Positions 5,658 to 7,729 of a stretch of DNA of 7,729 nucleotides are shown here, in pieces; positions within the stretch are counted from its first letter, which is position 1, and each line of letters begins with the position of its first letter. Source of the DNA: an uncultured Eubacterium sp. (lineage in GTDB: Bacteria > Bacillota > Clostridia > Oscillospirales > Acutalibacteraceae); the NCBI GenBank assembly GCA_945979635.1, contig CAMFPZ010000037.1, forward strand, positions 1-7,729, in the 5' to 3' direction. Position numbers and translations under genes: made by a program. A model generated the notes under the pieces. It ran no database searches and had not been told where the DNA came from. It saw nothing but the letters and a program-made list of their open reading frames with translations.

Positions 5658-6908
5658 ATGGCAAAAAATATGATTATCGGACAGTCGGGCGGTCCGACTG
5701 CAGTTATAAATGCAAGTCTTGCCGGTGCAATTGACTATGCATTCAGGTATACGGATATAGACACTGTTTATGGTATGGTTCACGGCATACAGGGCTTACT
5801 TGAGGATAATGTAAAAAACCTGACCGAGCATTTTGCAAACAGACCGTCGAGGCTTAATCGACTCAGTATGACTCCTGCTATGTTTCTCGGCTCGTGCAGA
5901 TTTAAGCTTTCGGGCGACAAAGACGAATACGAGCGTATTATTAAGGCGTTGAAGAAATACGACATAGGGTATTTCCTCTATATCGGCGGAAATGATTCAA
6001 TGGATACCGTCGAGAAGCTTTCAAAATATGTTGAGGAGAACGATATTGACATAAAGGTTGTCGGAATTCCGAAAACGATTGATAACGACCTTGTCGGAAT
6101 AGACCATTCACCCGGATTTGCGTCGGCGGCAAAGTATGTTGCACTTGCTGTAAGAAATGTAACCTACGACACAGCTATTTACAGCTCAAAGTCGGTTCAT
6201 ATCATAGAGGCTATGGGCAGAGATGCAGGTTGGCTTGCAGCCGCAAGCGTTCTCTCGAGAGACAGCAAGAATGTTGCACCCCATCTTATTTATCTTCCGG
6301 AGGTTGCGTTTTCTGTTGAAAAATTTATTGGAGATGTAAAGCGTAAGCTCGAGGAATATAATTCTGTTATCGTTGTAGTCAGCGAGGGAATTCGCGATGA
6401 AAACGGCGAATATATTTCTGCAAAAGGCGATATGGTTGACAAATTCGGACACAAAATGCTTTCCGGTGCGAGTGCATACCTTCAGGAGGTTGTTGAGGAA
6501 CAAATCGGGTGCAAGGTTCGTTCGCTTGAGCTTTCCGTTTTGCAGAGAAGTGCAGGACATACAGCATCACTTACGGATATAACCGAGGCACAGAATCTTG
6601 GTATTTATGCGGTTAAGGCGGCGGTTGCGGGTGAAAGCGGTGTGTTTTCTACCTTAAGAAGAATATCAAACGCTCCCTATGCTGTTGAATACTACACCGA
6701 AAAGGTTAGTGTTGTTGCAAATGCAATAAAAAGATTTCCTCGTCAGTGGATAAATGACGAGGGCAATGATGTTACGGATGATATGATAGAGTATATAAAG
6801 CCGCTGGTTAAGGGCGTTGCACAGATTCCGTATCGCGACGGATTGCCTGATTATGTTAATGTTTCATATCTCGACAATAAGAAACAAGAATACTCTGATA
6901 GAAAATAG
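5658..6908 (+). CDS. pfp: Pyrophosphate-dependent 6-phosphofructokinase
   Basis: A 416-residue phosphofructokinase-fold enzyme. It reversibly phosphorylates fructose 6-phosphate to fructose 1,6-bisphosphate in glycolysis. Two residues mark it as PPi-dependent (EC 2.7.1.90) rather than ATP-dependent. The nucleotide-site motif is GGNDS at 110-114, with D113 where ATP enzymes have Gly104. The catalytic loop is PKTIDND at 138-144, with K139 where ATP enzymes have Gly124. The general base is D142. Other family motifs are GGPTAVIN at 11-18, MGRDAGW at 186-192 (R188) and SEGIRDE at 242-248, which contribute to sugar-phosphate binding. It is longer than the ~320-residue bacterial ATP-type PfkA, as is usual for PPi-type enzymes. 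AAGGG at 5644-5648 supports the start. It leads an operon with the membrane protein 15 nt downstream and is divergent from ldh. PPi use saves ATP, common in anaerobic Clostridia. Confidence 0.95.
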   Translation: MAKNMIIGQSGGPTAVINASLAGAIDYAFRYTDIDTVYGMVHGIQGLLEDNVKNLTEHFANRPSRLNRLSMTPAMFLGSCRFKLSGDKDEYERIIKALKKYDIGYFLYIGGNDSMDTVEKLSKYVEENDIDIKVVGIPKTIDNDLVGIDHSPGFASAAKYVALAVRNVTYDTAIYSSKSVHIIEAMGRDAGWLAAASVLSRDSKNVAPHLIYLPEVAFSVEKFIGDVKRKLEEYNSVIVVVSEGIRDENGEYISAKGDMVDKFGHKMLSGASAYLQEVVEEQIGCKVRSLELSVLQRSAGHTASLTDITEAQNLGIYAVKAAVAGESGVFSTLRRISNAPYAVEYYTEKVSVVANAIKRFPRQWINDEGNDVTDDMIEYIKPLVKGVAQIPYRDGLPDYVNVSYLDNKKQEYSDRK

Positions 6909-6923
6909 AAAGGCTATTGAAAT

Positions 6924-7601
6924 ATGGCTTATAAATTAAGAAAAGACCCAATAAATGAAATTCCAAAGGCACAGCTTATATTTTGGCTTGTTGTCAGGGT
7001 AAGTATGCTCATTTGTGCAGGATATAGCTTCGTTCAGGGTGATTTGGTTATGGGATTTGAGAGCGTATTTTGCTTTATATTCACCCATCTTTGGGATATG
7101 TTCCAAATATTCGGCCACACGAGCTTTATTATCGAGGTTCCGCCATTGAGCCAAACTATGCTGAATATTATTATTTTCGTCGGCATTGTGCCGGGCTCGT
7201 ATTTCGGGCTGTTCGACAGCATAAGCTGGTTTGATAATTTTATGCATATTTTGTCGGGAATAGTTTGTGCGAGCTTTGGCTATGATTTTGCCGTTATCAT
7301 TCAGCGGAAGAAGGGACAGTGTGCAGCAACTCTTGCTGCTTTGTTCAGTATTATGTTTGCACTTTCTATTGCCGTGGGATGGGAATTCTACGAGTTCCTT
7401 ATGGATACGCTCCACGGAACGAATCTTCAGCTTTCGAAGCTCGGACCCGAAACTCAAATGATTGATATAACAAGGTATCGTAACGAATACGGTTATCTCG
7501 GCTTGGTTGATACTATGACGGATATGATGATGAATGCCGGCGGCGGAATTATCGGTATGATATTTATGATTGTTTTGAGAAATCGCAAAAAGAAAAAGTA
7601 A
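6924..7601 (+). CDS. Multi-pass membrane protein, possibly DUF2238/YjdF-like
   Basis: A 225-residue protein with about six hydrophobic segments, near residues 18-37, 45-60, 78-96, 104-124, 135-152 and 205-219, and a basic C-terminus (RNRKKKK), placing it in the cytoplasmic membrane. Polar residues stand within or next to the segments: FDNFMH at 103-108, WEFYE at 153-157 and DTMTDMMMNAGGG at 196-208. This order (D...H, WE..E, DT..D...N..GG) recalls DUF2238/YjdF membrane proteins, but I cannot confirm membership without a profile search. The clustered Asp, Glu and His could bind metal or substrate, which is inference. It starts 15 nt after the pfp stop with GAAAGG at 6908-6913, and the next gene begins 3 nt after its stop, so it is in one transcript with pfp and the larE-like gene. 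No function is claimed. Confidence 0.85.
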   Translation: MAYKLRKDPINEIPKAQLIFWLVVRVSMLICAGYSFVQGDLVMGFESVFCFIFTHLWDMFQIFGHTSFIIEVPPLSQTMLNIIIFVGIVPGSYFGLFDSISWFDNFMHILSGIVCASFGYDFAVIIQRKKGQCAATLAALFSIMFALSIAVGWEFYEFLMDTLHGTNLQLSKLGPETQMIDITRYRNEYGYLGLVDTMTDMMMNAGGGIIGMIFMIVLRNRKKKK

Positions 7602-7604
7602 GCT

Positions 7605-7729
7605 ATGAATTTTGTTGAAAAATACGAAAAACTGAAGCAAATAATAAAAAGCTATGGCTCGGTTGCCGTAGCTTTTTCGGGCGGTACAGACAGTACCATG
7701 CTATTGGACGCCTGTATAGAAGCCCTCGG
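7605..7729 (+). CDS. larE: LarE-like ATP-dependent sulfur transferase, N-terminus only
   Basis: The last 125 nt encode 41 codons of a PP-loop ATP pyrophosphatase and run off the right edge. The first residues, MNFVEKYEKLKQI, lead to SYGSVAVAFSGGTDSTMLL, with the SGGxDS PP-loop at 25-30. The spacing from Met to loop and the YGSVAVAFSGG context match LarE, the sacrificial sulfur insertase that builds the nickel-pincer cofactor of lactate racemase. Other PP-loop enzymes (ExsB/QueC, NAD synthetase, TilS) share only SGGxDS, so LarE is likely but not proven. The catalytic Cys region, which decides the sulfur mechanism, is outside the window. The ribosome site is weak and the gap to the previous stop is 3 nt, which suggests translational coupling. 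A terminator-like hairpin lies within the first 25 codons. Confidence 0.75.
   Translation, partial: MNFVEKYEKLKQIIKSYGSVAVAFSGGTDSTMLLDACIEAL
7646..7677 (+). other. Terminator-like hairpin inside the larE start
   Basis: AAAAAGCTATGGC (7646-7658) and GCCGTAGCTTTTT (7665-7677) pair over 13 bp with one G-U wobble (7655/7668) and a 6-nt loop, ending in five T. It has the shape of an intrinsic terminator but lies in codons 14-25 of the larE-like gene. It may be an attenuator or a by-product of the conserved KSYGSVAVAF peptide. Its function is not established. Confidence 0.5.

Noticed and set aside
6936..7640. Minus-strand open frame of 234 codons opposite the membrane protein
   Set aside because: It is antisense to a coherent membrane protein in an operon, and it would start inside the larE-like gene. 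No motif or ribosome site supports it.

Overview
The window looks like chromosomal DNA from a low-to-moderate GC, Gram-positive anaerobe of the Clostridia type. The evidence is a pyrophosphate-type phosphofructokinase, an L-lactate dehydrogenase, clean AGGAG/GGAGG ribosome sites, AT-rich sigma-A-like promoters with 17-bp spacers, and protein sequences that resemble clostridial homologues from memory. No taxonomic search was possible. I see no rRNA, tRNA, CRISPR array, insertion sequence or phage gene.

The layout alternates strands. From left to right: the first codons of an unidentified minus-strand gene (1-28); a plus-strand cupin gene (197-607); a minus-strand membrane-anchored nucleotide-sugar 4,6-dehydratase of the PglF/CapD type (664-2640); a plus-strand stand-alone adenylation (AMP-forming ligase) gene (2917-4422); minus-strand ldh (4487-5446); and a plus-strand run of PPi-dependent phosphofructokinase (5658-6908), a multi-pass membrane protein (6924-7601) and the start of a larE-like PP-loop gene cut by the window end (7605 onward). 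Both convergent junctions (cupin/dehydratase and adenylation/ldh) hold one strong hairpin flanked by A and T tracts, so each probably serves as a shared bidirectional terminator. The three divergent gaps carry back-to-back promoters. No gap between genes exceeds 300 bases.

Functionally, the right half is fermentative central metabolism: PPi-linked fructose-6-phosphate phosphorylation and pyruvate reduction to lactate, transcribed divergently from a shared 211-bp gap. LarE-type enzymes make the nickel-pincer cofactor of lactate racemase, so a lactate link is possible, but LarA, LarB and LarC are not visible here. The left half suggests envelope glycan or small-molecule chemistry: the dehydratase would make a UDP-4-keto-6-deoxy sugar, and the divergent adenylation enzyme would activate a carboxylic or amino acid. 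Any joint pathway is inference.

Most of the window is ordinary housekeeping. The points most worth a second look are the changed substrate-pocket residues of the adenylation enzyme and its pairing with the dehydratase, a terminator-like hairpin inside the first codons of larE, TTGGAA repeats between ldh and pfp, and the uncharacterised membrane protein in the pfp operon.
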